64,000 bases of DNA from Scytolyngbya sp. HA4215-MV1 (GCA_019359045.1 JAHHIA010000005.1:186001-250000); one strand, 5' to 3'; shown: positions 27,367-36,005, numbered from the stretch's first letter. The notes: generated by a model from the sequence alone, not told the origin. A program made the numbers and translations.

Positions 27367-27476
27367 TTAAGTAGGTAGCCCTAATTAATTGTAAGAAAGG
27401 GGTTTGGGGGCGCAGCCCCCAAGCAGGGGGGTTTACCCCTTAAAACATCTCAATTTAATTTAGCCCAGCTACTTAG
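27367..27476. terminator. Palindromic element between convergent genes with a strong hairpin
   Basis: TTGGGGGC (27404-27411) pairs with GCCCCCAA (27415-27422) around a GCA loop. AAGGGGT (27397-27403) pairs with ACCCCTT (27435-27441). The outer arms TTAAGTAG... and ...CTACTTAG extend the imperfect symmetry to about 110 nt. It lies between the stops of two convergent genes (27254 and 27473), so a bidirectional transcription barrier is likely. Its arm ACCCCTTAAAACATCTCAA recurs in variant form at 32513-32530, so it may be a dispersed intergenic unit. Confidence 0.6.
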
Positions 27477-30013
27477 ACCGTAATGCCATTGGGATTGGCA
27501 GTGCCCGTCAGCAATGCCTCCACTTGAGCCGGGGTCAACCCCGGATTAGCGCTCAAAATCAGGGCAGCGACTCCAGCTACATGAGGCGTCGCCATAGAAG
27601 TACCACTGAAAGAGCTATAGGTGTTATTCGGTGTGGTAGAGAGAACATCTACACCAGGTGCAACGATGTAATCTAGCGGGGTTGTGCCTGCCCGATTCGA
27701 GAAATTTGCCAGGGTATTGGTAATATCAACTGCGCCCACAGCAATGCCCCAATCAGTCGCATGACGAGCCGGGAACCCTGGCTGGCTTTGTCCTTCATTG
27801 CCCGCTGCCATCACCACGACTACGCCTTGATTAAAGGCATACTCGATCGCATCGCGAATTTCAGTCGAGAACCCACCGCCCAAACTCAGGTTAATCACAT
27901 CCGCGCCATTGTTCACTGCATAGATAATGCCTGCTGCAACCCCGGTTGAGGAACCCCCATTGGGACCCAAAACCCGCACGGGCATAATCGTGGAATTGTA
28001 GGCAACGCCTGTCACCCCAAAGCCGTTGTTCATTCCTGCGATCGTTCCGGAAACATGGGTGCCATGCCCTTCCGTATCCATAGGGTCATTGTCGGCATCC
28101 ACAAAATCCCAGCCCCGGACATCATCAATGAAGCCATTGTTGTCATTGTCAATGCCATCTCCAGCAATTTCACCCGCATTCACCCAAATGTTGCCACTCA
28201 GGTCTACGTGGTTATAGTCCACGCCCGTATCAACCACTGCCACAATCACTCCCTGTCCGGTGTAGCCCTGGTTCCAAACTTCGGGCGCCCGTACTTGATC
28301 CAGTCCCCAGTCATTGCCGCCCCGATCGGGTACATCAGCAAAGGTAGGTAACCCCAAGGCAGCGGCGACGGCAGCGGCAGCATCAACCAACCCATAGCCA
28401 TAGTTCACGTTGAATCCAGGAGGCAAATTGACCGCAGATGCCGAAACATCCAGCGTATAGGTGGTATCTCCCGAAAACTGGGCGATCTCAATGTAGTACG
28501 TACCCGCCGATAAGCCCTGACCGATGGACTCAGCCGCAGTGCCTCCCAACGTTGAAGCGGCAACGACTTCACCTGTGTCCACCACACCATTGTTGTTGGC
28601 ATCGTGAATCAAGAAAGCATCGGCATCGGCACTTAACCCAGTCAGACTCAAGTTAAAGGTACTAGTCGTATCGATCGAAAAGCTGTAGAAATCAAGCGGA
28701 TCAGCAGTCCCCACAAAGTCATTAAACGTGAGAGAAGAGTTGAGCACGCCAATATTAAAAGCTGTGCCCAGCGTATTGCCTGCCCCATCCGCATTTAGCG
28801 GTGTTGCTGTCAGATTCAGGTTATAAGACGTCTCCCCCGAATATTGGTAGACCTGAAGCAAATAATTCCCGGCTACCAACGGGTTGAGATTGATAAATTC
28901 ATCCAGGGTTCCAGCATTGTCTGAAAAAGCAATTTCTTCGTTGTTATCAACCATGCCATTCGCGTTAAAATCGCGAACTAAACGAATATCTACATCGGCA
29001 GACAATCCTGCCAACGTCACACTCAGGCTACTTTCAACCTCCAAATTGAACTCATAAACATCTGCCGTATTCAGAGCCCCAATCGTGCCGGAGACGTTTT
29101 GAGTGCCGCTGAATGCACCGAGATCCGACTCTGCTGCCAGCAAATCGCTCGGAACGGCGGTAGAAAGATTCAGCGTGTAGCTCCCCTCTCCCAAAAACTG
29201 ATAAACCTGGACAAAGTAGTTGCCAGCCGCTAATGCTTGCAGGTTGATGGTTTCATTGCGATTATTGCCTTGGTTAGAAAAGGCGATCGTCTCATCTGGA
29301 TCGATGACCCCATTACCATTGCTATCTTGAATCAAACGCACATCAATATCGCTACTCAATCCACTCAGAGACAGGTTAAAGCAACTGGTAGTATCCAGGC
29401 TAAAACTGTACAAATCCGAGGTGTTGTTACTTTGGATCACCCCATTAAATGTTTGAGTGGCATCCAACAAACCTGCATTCACTTCAGTTGCTAATAAGTT
29501 ACTCACTCTATCCGAAGACAGGCTGAGATCATAAGAGGTATTGCCTGAAAATTGATTGACGACGATCGAATAAGCACCCGCTTCCAGAAACTGCAAGTTA
29601 ATTGTTTCATCCGCATTACCATTACGGTTTGAAAAGGCAATCAATTGCCCTCGCCGATCGAACAATGCCACATCTGCATCGGCACTTAAACCTGTCAATG
29701 TCAAATTGAAACTGCCATCATTTTGGAGACGGAAGCGATACATATCGATCGTGTCAGTAACACTCACAGAATCGCTAAAATGACCCGTTCCAATCAAAGT
29801 CCCAATTTTGTAAGCGGAATCAAACGAACTACCTGGGTCGTTAGTCAGTCGCGGATCGAAACTCGATCGACCACCAGATTCGCGGCTGGGGAGAAGGGGT
29901 TCGGTTAAATCAGAAACAAACTTAGCGGAGCTATCTAAAGTTGTGCTGAAAGTTGAGCTGGTAGCCCAGAATTGTCTAACATCCGAAGAAGCATAAAAAG
30001 TAGTTCGAGGCAT
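27473..30013 (-). CDS. S8 subtilisin-like serine protease with N-terminal PPC domains
   Basis: Protein of 846 residues. Four PPC (bacterial pre-peptidase C-terminal, beta-sandwich) repeats of about 115 residues occupy ~50-555, each with a pattern like YSFSLDTTSCFNLSLSGL. The subtilisin domain follows, with Asp in VVDTGVDYNH (~597), His in GHGTHVSG (~652), oxyanion Asn in AAGNEG, and Ser in GTSMATPHVAG (~805). Three PPC repeats and the region before the catalytic domain carry D-x-N-x-N-G-like Ca-binding loops (DSNGNGVIDPDE, DFNANGMVDNNEE, DANNNGVVDTGEV). PPC domains usually lie at the C-terminus; here they precede the protease. No clear signal peptide is visible. Confidence 0.9.
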   Translation of the reverse strand: MPRTTFYASSDVRQFWATSSTFSTTLDSSAKFVSDLTEPLLPSRESGGRSSFDPRLTNDPGSSFDSAYKIGTLIGTGHFSDSVSVTDTIDMYRFRLQNDGSFNLTLTGLSADADVALFDRRGQLIAFSNRNGNADETINLQFLEAGAYSIVVNQFSGNTSYDLSLSSDRVSNLLATEVNAGLLDATQTFNGVIQSNNTSDLYSFSLDTTSCFNLSLSGLSSDIDVRLIQDSNGNGVIDPDETIAFSNQGNNRNETINLQALAAGNYFVQVYQFLGEGSYTLNLSTAVPSDLLAAESDLGAFSGTQNVSGTIGALNTADVYEFNLEVESSLSVTLAGLSADVDIRLVRDFNANGMVDNNEEIAFSDNAGTLDEFINLNPLVAGNYLLQVYQYSGETSYNLNLTATPLNADGAGNTLGTAFNIGVLNSSLTFNDFVGTADPLDFYSFSIDTTSTFNLSLTGLSADADAFLIHDANNNGVVDTGEVVAASTLGGTAAESIGQGLSAGTYYIEIAQFSGDTTYTLDVSASAVNLPPGFNVNYGYGLVDAAAAVAAALGLPTFADVPDRGGNDWGLDQVRAPEVWNQGYTGQGVIVAVVDTGVDYNHVDLSGNIWVNAGEIAGDGIDNDNNGFIDDVRGWDFVDADNDPMDTEGHGTHVSGTIAGMNNGFGVTGVAYNSTIMPVRVLGPNGGSSTGVAAGIIYAVNNGADVINLSLGGGFSTEIRDAIEYAFNQGVVVVMAAGNEGQSQPGFPARHATDWGIAVGAVDITNTLANFSNRAGTTPLDYIVAPGVDVLSTTPNNTYSSFSGTSMATPHVAGVAALILSANPGLTPAQVEALLTGTANPNGITV

Positions 30014-30182
30014 ACTTTTTTACCAGGGGGCGAAGGATGGACATCGTACCAAAAACGCTTGAGAGTAGGAGAAAATCAGAAGCGATTGCGCCGTTTAGCG
30101 ACAACCTCCACTTATCAGTTCGTTTATTCAAAATTCTGCAAAAAAATTGAATAAATGGATATTGCCTGCAAGGGTACCTTTT

Positions 30183-30998
30183 CTAAAACAGGCTTGCCAT
30201 TCCTATCGCCACGATCGCTCCAATCAGCGTATTCAGAACATTCACCCATTCATTGGTCAACCAGGGCAAGCGAGTTTGCAAGGTTGCTCCAATGACACTT
30301 TCAATATTTGTTGCTACAAATGCAGCCAACACACAAATTCCGATGCCCGCCACATCAATCAGTCCGACCGCCCAGCCCACCAAAGCGATCGCGATCGACG
30401 CCAGCATTCCTGCCAGTGTGCCTTCCAAACTCACTGCGCCCTCGGTTCCACGAGGCACCGATCTCAGTGTGGTAATCAAAAATGTGCTTTTGCCATACGC
30501 CTTACCCACTTCACTGGCACAGGTATCCGACAACTTGGTACTAAAGCTGGCAACATAGCCCAACCCCAAAAGTGCTGCAACGCTGCCCCTTTTCACCGGA
30601 TCAGCCATGATCCAAGGCAAAAGAAACACGCCAACGGCACACAACGCTCCCACCAGCGCTGAACCCCATACATTTTCGGGTCCTCTTGCACCCGATCGTT
30701 TCTCTGCAATCCCCGCAGATTCCTTCTCTGCCATGCCAATCCGAGTGACCGCCGACCCCACCAAAAAATAGAACATCACCACCAGATAACCTCGCCAGCC
30801 CAAACTTCCCCAAATCAGCACACCCAATGCCCAGGCATGGAGTAACCCAGCAGGAGTCAGGAGTTGCTTTGGCGCAAACCAGGCAACGATTGCCAAAACT
30901 GTATTCAGGGCGATCGCGCTGCCCCAGGGCAGCAGGCTAGGTGCAAAAACAGCAGAAAAGAGAGCAGGAGTTGATAGCCAGGCAACAAAAGAAACCAT
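30183..30998 (-). CDS. DUF92/VTE6-like phytyl-phosphate kinase, membrane protein
   Basis: Protein of 271 residues with about six hydrophobic segments. FSTKLSDTCASEVGKAYGK, TTLRSVPRGTEGAVSLEGT and NIESVIGATLQ are the conserved features of the DUF92 (TIGR00297) family. The plant and cyanobacterial member VTE6 phosphorylates phytyl-phosphate to phytyl-diphosphate for tocopherol and phylloquinone synthesis. That assignment is by family; the paralogue's exact substrate is inferred. No other prenylquinone genes are adjacent. Confidence 0.82.
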   Translation of the reverse strand: MVSFVAWLSTPALFSAVFAPSLLPWGSAIALNTVLAIVAWFAPKQLLTPAGLLHAWALGVLIWGSLGWRGYLVVMFYFLVGSAVTRIGMAEKESAGIAEKRSGARGPENVWGSALVGALCAVGVFLLPWIMADPVKRGSVAALLGLGYVASFSTKLSDTCASEVGKAYGKSTFLITTLRSVPRGTEGAVSLEGTLAGMLASIAIALVGWAVGLIDVAGIGICVLAAFVATNIESVIGATLQTRLPWLTNEWVNVLNTLIGAIVAIGMASLF

Positions 30999-31078
30999 GA
31001 GCTTCAGTAGGATAGAAAAATCACCTCCTCCATTTTGACCGGATCAGTCCAGAAAACTCGTTTTACCCCGGCGAATCG

Positions 31079-31177
31079 GATTTTGGATTGTAGTTTGTTG
31101 AAACCATACATCCCATCCCCCCATCTTCCCATCCCCCTATCTTCCCATCCCCCATTTCCCCATCCTCCCTTCACTCC
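31079..31177. repeat. Dispersed repeat with polypyrimidine tail, copy 1
   Basis: GATTTTGGATTGTAGTTTGT plus GAAACCATA (31079-31108) matches the reverse complement of 34879-34908 at 29 of 30 positions. It is followed by a CCCATC/CCTTCC-rich tract at 31110-31177, directly upstream of the VOC gene ATG. The 34.8-kb copy is also flanked by a purine/pyrimidine-rich tract in the corresponding orientation. Origin unknown. Confidence 0.65.
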
Positions 31178-31178
31178 C

Positions 31179-31640
31179 ATGCCTCAGACCTACTTTCACC
31201 TTGCCTTCCCAGTCACCAACATCCCCCAGACCAAGGAATTTTACGCTCAAGGATTGGGCTGCCAGATTGGGCGCGAAACGATCGATTCGGTGATTTTGAA
31301 CCTGTATGGCAATCAACTCGTTGCCCACGTTGCCCACGAACCGTTAACCCCTCAAAAAGGCATTTATCCTCGGCACTTTGGCATCATTTTCGCTGATCAG
31401 ACTAACTGGAAAGACTTGTTAGAACGTGCACAACAGCAAGATCTACGCTTTTATCAGAAACCGAAGCAACGCTTTGTGGGTTTGCCCTTAGAACACTACA
31501 CCTTCTTTCTAGAAGATCCTTTCTATAACTTGCTGGAGTTCAAGTTCTACCGCCATGCTTCAGCGATTTTTGGCGATCGCGAATATGCCCAGATCGGAGA
31601 TCCTCACGAAGCAGTCCCGCAACATTCCACCCCGAATTGA
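31179..31640 (+). CDS. VOC (glyoxalase/dioxygenase superfamily) protein
   Basis: Protein of 153 residues from ATG 31179. It starts with FHLAFPVTNIPQTKEFYAQGLG and contains YPRHFGIIF and FFLEDPFYNLLEFKFY, the beta-alpha-beta-beta-beta arrangement of VOC metalloenzymes. Putative metal ligands are His6 (YFHLAF), the HFG histidine and Glu in NLLEFK. Members range from glyoxalases to extradiol dioxygenases and fosfomycin-type resistance proteins. No specific reaction can be claimed. Confidence 0.82.
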   Translation: MPQTYFHLAFPVTNIPQTKEFYAQGLGCQIGRETIDSVILNLYGNQLVAHVAHEPLTPQKGIYPRHFGIIFADQTNWKDLLERAQQQDLRFYQKPKQRFVGLPLEHYTFFLEDPFYNLLEFKFYRHASAIFGDREYAQIGDPHEAVPQHSTPN

Positions 31641-31722
31641 GCACCTTCGACTTTGGACGCAAGCGCTAGCAATAAGTGCACCAGACTCTGTGCTTGGGCA
31701 AAATCCAAACCTTGAGCGAAAT

Positions 31723-32394
31723 CTAAACCCCAACTCCGTCCCGGTGCTCTTTCGTCGAGATCGCCTGCCATCTTTGGGCAACCTGGGGTCTTAGCGGCTC
31801 AGCCAGTGCTTCTGCCACCGCTTTCAGACTGCGAGAGTCTCGTATTGCAGGTCCATGAAACGCCCAATCACCCAGTTTGACATTCCTGCCGATCGGCATA
31901 CAGGCAGTACTCCCTGGCACAATCATCATCAAATCTAGCGGTACCCAAAGCGAGGTAAAGTTGATTTGCTCTAGCATGGCGGCATCTTGATTCAGGTCTC
32001 GTAGAAAGGGGCTATCAGGACGCATTTGCACCGCTGCCGTGAGTCGAGAACCATAGGCAACCCAGGTACCCCGATGGGGAGAAACTAGTGTTACCAAGCG
32101 TTGGACGCGATCGATGCCACCTAAACGCTGCACGTAATAGCGACCCACAATTCCCCCCATGCTGAAGCCAAACAGATCCAGCGCTTGTTCTGCTGGGAAA
32201 GTCACGGCAATATAATCCGCCACTTGTTGCGCCAGACAATCAATCCCCATGGAACCGTTACATGGGACTAGATCCAGGCTATAAACCGACCAGCCTAACT
32301 GCGTCAGATAGGTAGACATCTGGCTAAAAACAGTGGTCGTGTCATTAATACCGTGAAGCAAGAGAATGGGGTTGCGAGGCTTAGAGCGATTCAT
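31723..32394 (-). CDS. Alpha/beta hydrolase, lipase-like
   Basis: Protein of 223 residues from ATG 32394. PILLLHGINDT is the oxyanion HG motif, and GFSMGGIVGRYY is the nucleophile elbow with catalytic Ser. The fold matches the GXSXG lipase/esterase (PGAP1-like or LipA-type) group, with VTLVSPHRGTWVA following the elbow. Catalytic Asp and His are probably in VPLDLMMIVPG and WAFHGPAI. No signal peptide is visible, suggesting a cytoplasmic enzyme. A TTG three codons earlier is possible. Confidence 0.82.
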   Translation of the reverse strand: MNRSKPRNPILLLHGINDTTTVFSQMSTYLTQLGWSVYSLDLVPCNGSMGIDCLAQQVADYIAVTFPAEQALDLFGFSMGGIVGRYYVQRLGGIDRVQRLVTLVSPHRGTWVAYGSRLTAAVQMRPDSPFLRDLNQDAAMLEQINFTSLWVPLDLMMIVPGSTACMPIGRNVKLGDWAFHGPAIRDSRSLKAVAEALAEPLRPQVAQRWQAISTKEHRDGVGV

Positions 32395-32911
32395 TGATTT
32401 CAATCGGCTGGATATGCCTCCAGCATAGAAAGAATTGCTGTTCGTCGAGATCGCGCTAGGACAGATTGTTAAATGTCCTAGTGGTCATCAAAACTGTTTT
32501 AAGGGGTTGAAAACCCTCAAAACATCTCAAAATAGTTTGTGTAGATTTGAGGGTCACTCAAATCTATCCTGACAGACTAATGGACGAGATCGCTCGATTG
32601 GGCGATCGTCCAATCATTTAGCCAAAAATTCAACGGCAAAAAAATTTATAATCAATCTCAGGTGTGGACAAGTCCTGATAGCATCAATACAGGATCTTTT
32701 TAAGTATTCTATTCAATGGTGAGGTGACTCTACAAAAGTCATCGCCTTTTCGTCTAATTTGCATCCCCTGACCAGAGAGTTACCACAGCATCGACCCTAG
32801 GGCTTTGGTAAGGTCAGTTTTATCTTTGAAGCTGGGTTGTGATACTGCACTCTGCTTCGTTTCTTTACATCCCCAACCAGTGTGTCAGGCTAAATTTCAG
32901 GAGCGATCGTA
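32395..32911. other. Intergenic stretch with small hairpins
   Basis: The hairpin at 32542-32566 (listed separately) and a GGGTT-GAA-AACCC stem (32504-32516) lie here. ACCCTCAAAACATCTCAA at 32513-32530 resembles 27435-27453. A TATAAT at 32648-32653 is about 260 nt before the next ATG but has no good -35. No gene is seen. Confidence 0.4.
32542..32566. repeat. 10-bp hairpin
   Basis: TAGATTTGAG (32542-32551) pairs perfectly with CTCAAATCTA (32557-32566) across a 5-nt loop. No T-run follows on either strand, so it is not a textbook terminator. It lies downstream of neither neighbour gene, as both the hydrolase and the next gene start away from it. Confidence 0.5.
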
Positions 32912-33331
32912 ATGGGAAGTATCTTTGGTTTTATCAAAAGTCTTTTCGGTGGAATCTTTGGTTTTATCGGTGGAATCTTTGGTTCAAAGAAAGCGAAAGA
33001 AGATTCAACAGCAGATTCTAAGCAAGCTAAGAAAAAGAATTCTGGCTATTTCCTGGAGCTAGATGACGCTCGCAGTGTTTCGACCACAGTTGCGGCACCT
33101 GCCGAAAAGGCATCTGCTGAACCCGTTACAGCCGTTGCTAGCCCTGCACCTGCTAAGGCAGATCCAAAGCCTGCACCTGCTAAGGCAGATCCTTTGAATT
33201 TGCCAGTTCCGACTGTTACCAATTTCGCGACAAACTATTTGGTTCAAGGCGATCGCAACGGTCGTCGTCGTCCAGGTGCCAATATGAACTACTTCTTGGG
33301 TATGGCGCGTCAGGTTAACCCCTCTCGCTAA
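32912..33331 (+). CDS. Small amphipathic conserved hypothetical protein
   Basis: Protein of 139 residues. AGGAG at 32899-32903 sits 8 nt before the ATG and fixes the start. Residues 1-24 are a Gly/Phe repeat (FGFIKSLFGGIFGFIGGIFG), likely an amphipathic membrane-associating helix. A Lys-rich stretch follows, then KNSGYFLELDDA, an Ala/Pro-rich linker with the duplicated word PAPAKADP, and a conserved-looking C-terminus with RRRPGANMNYFLGMARQV. I recall similar cyanobacterial proteins, but no function is established. The N-terminus could dock on thylakoid or plasma membrane. Confidence 0.65.
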   Translation: MGSIFGFIKSLFGGIFGFIGGIFGSKKAKEDSTADSKQAKKKNSGYFLELDDARSVSTTVAAPAEKASAEPVTAVASPAPAKADPKPAPAKADPLNLPVPTVTNFATNYLVQGDRNGRRRPGANMNYFLGMARQVNPSR

Positions 33332-33739
33332 GGGTGTAGGCAATACATCCACCCGAAATCGGATAGATTTCTTCAGGGAAATCGTCTGAGCGGATGTTTT
33401 AAAAGTCCTTTCTCAAGTAGTAATAGACACAATCCCTCTAAATCTCCCTGCTTTAGCGAAGCCATGCCGACAGGCTATACGCACCGCTGCGCTAGGAAAA
33501 AGGGGAAGTTTGAGTGCTGAAGCCTCCTTTTCAAGGGGGGGAATCTCTAGGGGTTTTGCCTTGAATCTCAGATTTGTGTGTACACCGTAGCCTTTTTAAG
33601 AGGGATTACGGGGGGATTTTTAAGTACTCAATACTCAGCTAACACCTTTTCAAACCACCTCTGAGTGGGCAATTAGCCATCGGCTGTTGTAATGACCAAC
33701 CTCAAAGCTCTGTCTCCTGTTGGGAGGTAGGGCTTTTGT
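33332..33739. other. Intergenic stretch with a composite repeat
   Basis: Holds the 33391-33590 composite repeat (separate entry). Downstream at 33591-33640 another repeat-like run reads TTTTTAAGAGGGATTACGGG. No gene. Confidence 0.5.
33391..33590. mobile_element. Partial/composite copy of the CTACNGTGT-type element
   Basis: The right end (33551-33590) reads TTTTGCC, TTGAATCTCAGATTTGTGTG and TACACCGTAG, matching the ends of the elements at 34985-35149 (reverse orientation) and 56312-56495. The middle shares CTGAAGCCTCC..TTTTCAAGGGGGG and GGAATCTC(T/C)AGGGG with the 56-kb copy. No left terminal repeat is present; instead the left part is the dispersed repeat also found at 19231-19290. No target duplication is visible. 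It looks like a truncated or recombined copy. Confidence 0.6.
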
Positions 33740-34825
33740 TTAGGAAGTTCGATTTTTGAGAAAAATAGCACTACTGTAAAGTTGAAAAGCCGGGTCCCAG
33801 TCGCTCGCCACTTGACGAAAAAGGTTGATATGGGGCTTCAATCGCTGCAAGTTTTCTGTCTGATCGATCGCTGTCTCAGCAAATGGCGTGAAATCTGACC
33901 AGATCGGCACCTTAGGCAACTGCATGGTTAAAAACTCGATCAAACGATTCCAATAGCCGCGAGTTGTCACGTCTTTTTGTGCGACTTCAGCGGATGAAAA
34001 ATCGACTCCCTGATTGAACTGGTACGCTCCATCATAAAAACGGAGAATGCAACCGCGACTGAACAAGTGCAAATCACAAAAACGAGCATAGTCTTGAGTT
34101 TGCTCTTTGCGTTGCAGCCGATTTCGCACATCCAAATCAACCACCTGTTCAAAAATGGGCAAAAGTCCTTCCACTCGCTGGTTCACTTCTGCCCAACGAA
34201 AACTGATGGTTCCTAGTTGGTCGGCTTCGTTGTAGCAAACCACATGTGCCTGCGGTTCGATCGCCTGAAAATACTGCACTCGAAAAACTTGAATTTTCTG
34301 GATGTCTGCCAGAGAAACGTTAAAAACCGGAACGCCTGCATCCTGCAATTCTTGCGTATAGACCTGTAGCTCCCCCATATTACTGGAGCGATACAGCCGC
34401 CATCCCCGACTGGGAATTTGCAATCGTGCTGTATAAGCATCTAATTTGGTAACCTTTGCCAACCCTTGCGCGATCGCCGCTTTCGCTTCAGGCTTCGCTG
34501 ATTCCAAAATCAAAAAACCTGGCTCATGGCTATCCGGAGCATTTGCCGCTTGAGCGATCGCCTGTTTTCGCCGTTCTTGCATCAATGTTTCTAGTCGTTG
34601 AATTCCCTGTCTGGTCTGCGCTGCCAACTTCGGATTCGTCACTTCTCGCAACAACTGCCGATAGATTTTCTCTGCTAAGTCCAACTTCCCCGATACTTCA
34701 TGCAACCGCCCCACATAAAACTGCACCCAGGGATCTTTGGGCGAAGTCTGCAACAGTTCCTTGACCAACCGAGCCGCAGTGCGATAATCCTTACGGTCAA
34801 AAGCCGCGATAACTTGATCAAACAT
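33740..34825 (-). CDS. TPR-containing conserved hypothetical protein
   Basis: Protein of 361 residues. An N-terminal pair of TPR-like helices (FDRKDYRTAARLVKELLQ, then WVQFYVGRLHEVSGKLDLAE) occupies ~1-75. A large alpha/beta region of unknown fold follows, with GFLILESAKPEAKAAI and IFEQVVDLDVRNRLQRKEQ. The conserved C-terminal half with RFCDLHLFSRGCILRFYDG resembles uncharacterised cyanobacterial proteins. Probably a scaffold; no catalytic motif seen. Confidence 0.6.
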   Translation of the reverse strand: MFDQVIAAFDRKDYRTAARLVKELLQTSPKDPWVQFYVGRLHEVSGKLDLAEKIYRQLLREVTNPKLAAQTRQGIQRLETLMQERRKQAIAQAANAPDSHEPGFLILESAKPEAKAAIAQGLAKVTKLDAYTARLQIPSRGWRLYRSSNMGELQVYTQELQDAGVPVFNVSLADIQKIQVFRVQYFQAIEPQAHVVCYNEADQLGTISFRWAEVNQRVEGLLPIFEQVVDLDVRNRLQRKEQTQDYARFCDLHLFSRGCILRFYDGAYQFNQGVDFSSAEVAQKDVTTRGYWNRLIEFLTMQLPKVPIWSDFTPFAETAIDQTENLQRLKPHINLFRQVASDWDPAFQLYSSAIFLKNRTS

Positions 34826-34878
34826 GATGAAAAAGGGTGAAAGATGAGGAAGTGATGGAGTAAAGAGGTGTTGGGGTA

Positions 34879-34908
34879 TATGGTTTCAACAAACTACAAT
34901 TCAAAATC
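34879..34908. repeat. Dispersed repeat with purine-rich flank, copy 2
   Basis: TATGGTTTCAACAAACTACA and the following ATTCAAAATC form the reverse complement of 31079-31108 with one mismatch. The purine-rich sequence immediately before it (34845-34878) parallels the pyrimidine tract beside copy 1. The two copies lie about 3.8 kb apart in inverted orientation. Confidence 0.65.
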
Positions 34909-34974
34909 GCAAATCTAAAATCGCCGGTCCAAAGTGGTATGACTTGGGTTCGATCGATCAGAGTCAAGCTTCAT

Positions 34975-35159
34975 GCTCCAAGAGCTACGGTGTACACACA
35001 AATCTCAAATTCAAGGCGCAACCACGGCGTTCCCCCTCACTCCCCTTCAAAAAGGGGGCTTCAGATTTCAAAGTCCCCCTTTTGAAGGGGGATTTAGGGG
35101 AATCAACCGAACTCAATAACATCATTGATCACTTGTGTGTACACGGTAGGCTCCAAGAG
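34975..35159. mobile_element. MITE-like element (165 bp) with 10-bp target-site duplications
   Basis: The element spans 34985-35149. Its ends CTACGGTGTACACACA and (reverse complement) CTACCGTGTACACACA match at 15 of 16 positions. The direct repeat GCTCCAAGAG lies at 34975-34984 and again at 35150-35159, the mark of a single transposition event. The interior has two short hairpins of CCCCTT/AAGGGG type. No coding capacity, so it must be mobilised in trans. The family relation is shown by the homologous copy at 56312-56495. It lies downstream of rsmE. Confidence 0.88.
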
Positions 35160-35198
35160 AGGGATGTATTCCAGACAATTGAACCAAATGATAAAACC

Positions 35199-35993
35199 TT
35201 AGATTGACTTTTCCTGCTCCAAAACAGACGCGATCAATGCCAACGCCACAAGCGGTGCAGTCACCGTACGAAAAATTCGTTTGCCGAAAGAAACCGCCTG
35301 AAAGCCTGCGGCGATCGCCTGTTCGATTTCGCAGTCTGACCATCCCCCTTCAGGACCGATCGCGATCTCAATCGCATTCAGCTCTGTTAATTGAGTGGGA
35401 GTCAGACAACTCAATAAAGCAGGCGCAACGCAACGAGTTACCCCAAGATAACGTCTGGTCGAATTTTCAACCACTACCTGTTGATTCAGACTGCGCAGAT
35501 AAGCTGCAAAGGTAGTCGGCTCTAACATGGCAGGAACTATTTGTCGTTCCGATTGTTCCGCAGCTTCTTGGACAATCCGTCGCCAGCGATCGAGCCTCTG
35601 AGGACTGGGCTGAAGCAATGTGCGATCGCTGATCACCGGAATAATGCAACTAACACCCAATTCCGTCGCTTGACGCACCACCTCATCAAAAGCATTTCCC
35701 TTGGGCAAGGCTGCAACCAACGTGAGCTGAACCGGCAATTCTGTATCAATGGCGATCTCTTCTAACAGCTTTGCCTGAAAGGGATTAGCGTCCTGTATAG
35801 GTAGCAGTTCTGCCAACCACCATCGTCCTTGCCCATCCATTACCACAAACCGATCCCCACCCTGTAGCCGCAACACCCGGTTCAGGTAATGGTGTTGTTC
35901 TAGTGTCAGCACAATCTGGCGATCGTAAAGTTGCGAAGGTGCCATCACCAATCGCTGCAATTGAGTGAATTTGTATCCCACTTCATGCGTCAA
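35199..35993 (-). CDS. rsmE: 16S rRNA (uracil-1498-N3)-methyltransferase RsmE
   Basis: About 260 residues. The N-terminal part has HHYLNRVLRLQGGDRFVVMDG, a PUA-like RNA-binding domain. The C-terminal SPOUT domain has AIGPEGGWSDCEIEQA and FGKRIFRTVTAPLVAL, forming the SAM knot. RsmE methylates N3 of U1498 in 16S rRNA on the 30S subunit. The start is uncertain: TTG 35993 or GTG 35981, since no ATG precedes the conserved N-terminus. It begins 12 nt after the guaA stop on the same strand, so it is likely in the guaA transcript. Confidence 0.9.
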   Translation of the reverse strand: MTHEVGYKFTQLQRLVMAPSQLYDRQIVLTLEQHHYLNRVLRLQGGDRFVVMDGQGRWWLAELLPIQDANPFQAKLLEEIAIDTELPVQLTLVAALPKGNAFDEVVRQATELGVSCIIPVISDRTLLQPSPQRLDRWRRIVQEAAEQSERQIVPAMLEPTTFAAYLRSLNQQVVVENSTRRYLGVTRCVAPALLSCLTPTQLTELNAIEIAIGPEGGWSDCEIEQAIAAGFQAVSFGKRIFRTVTAPLVALALIASVLEQEKSI

Positions 35994-36005
35994 AAAATTG
36001 CACCC

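Larger units (their letters stand above)
34826..35198. other. Intergenic stretch with dispersed repeats and a transposon-like element
   Basis: Contains the 34879-34908 repeat and the intact 165-bp element with its target duplications (separate entries). No gene. Confidence 0.6.
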
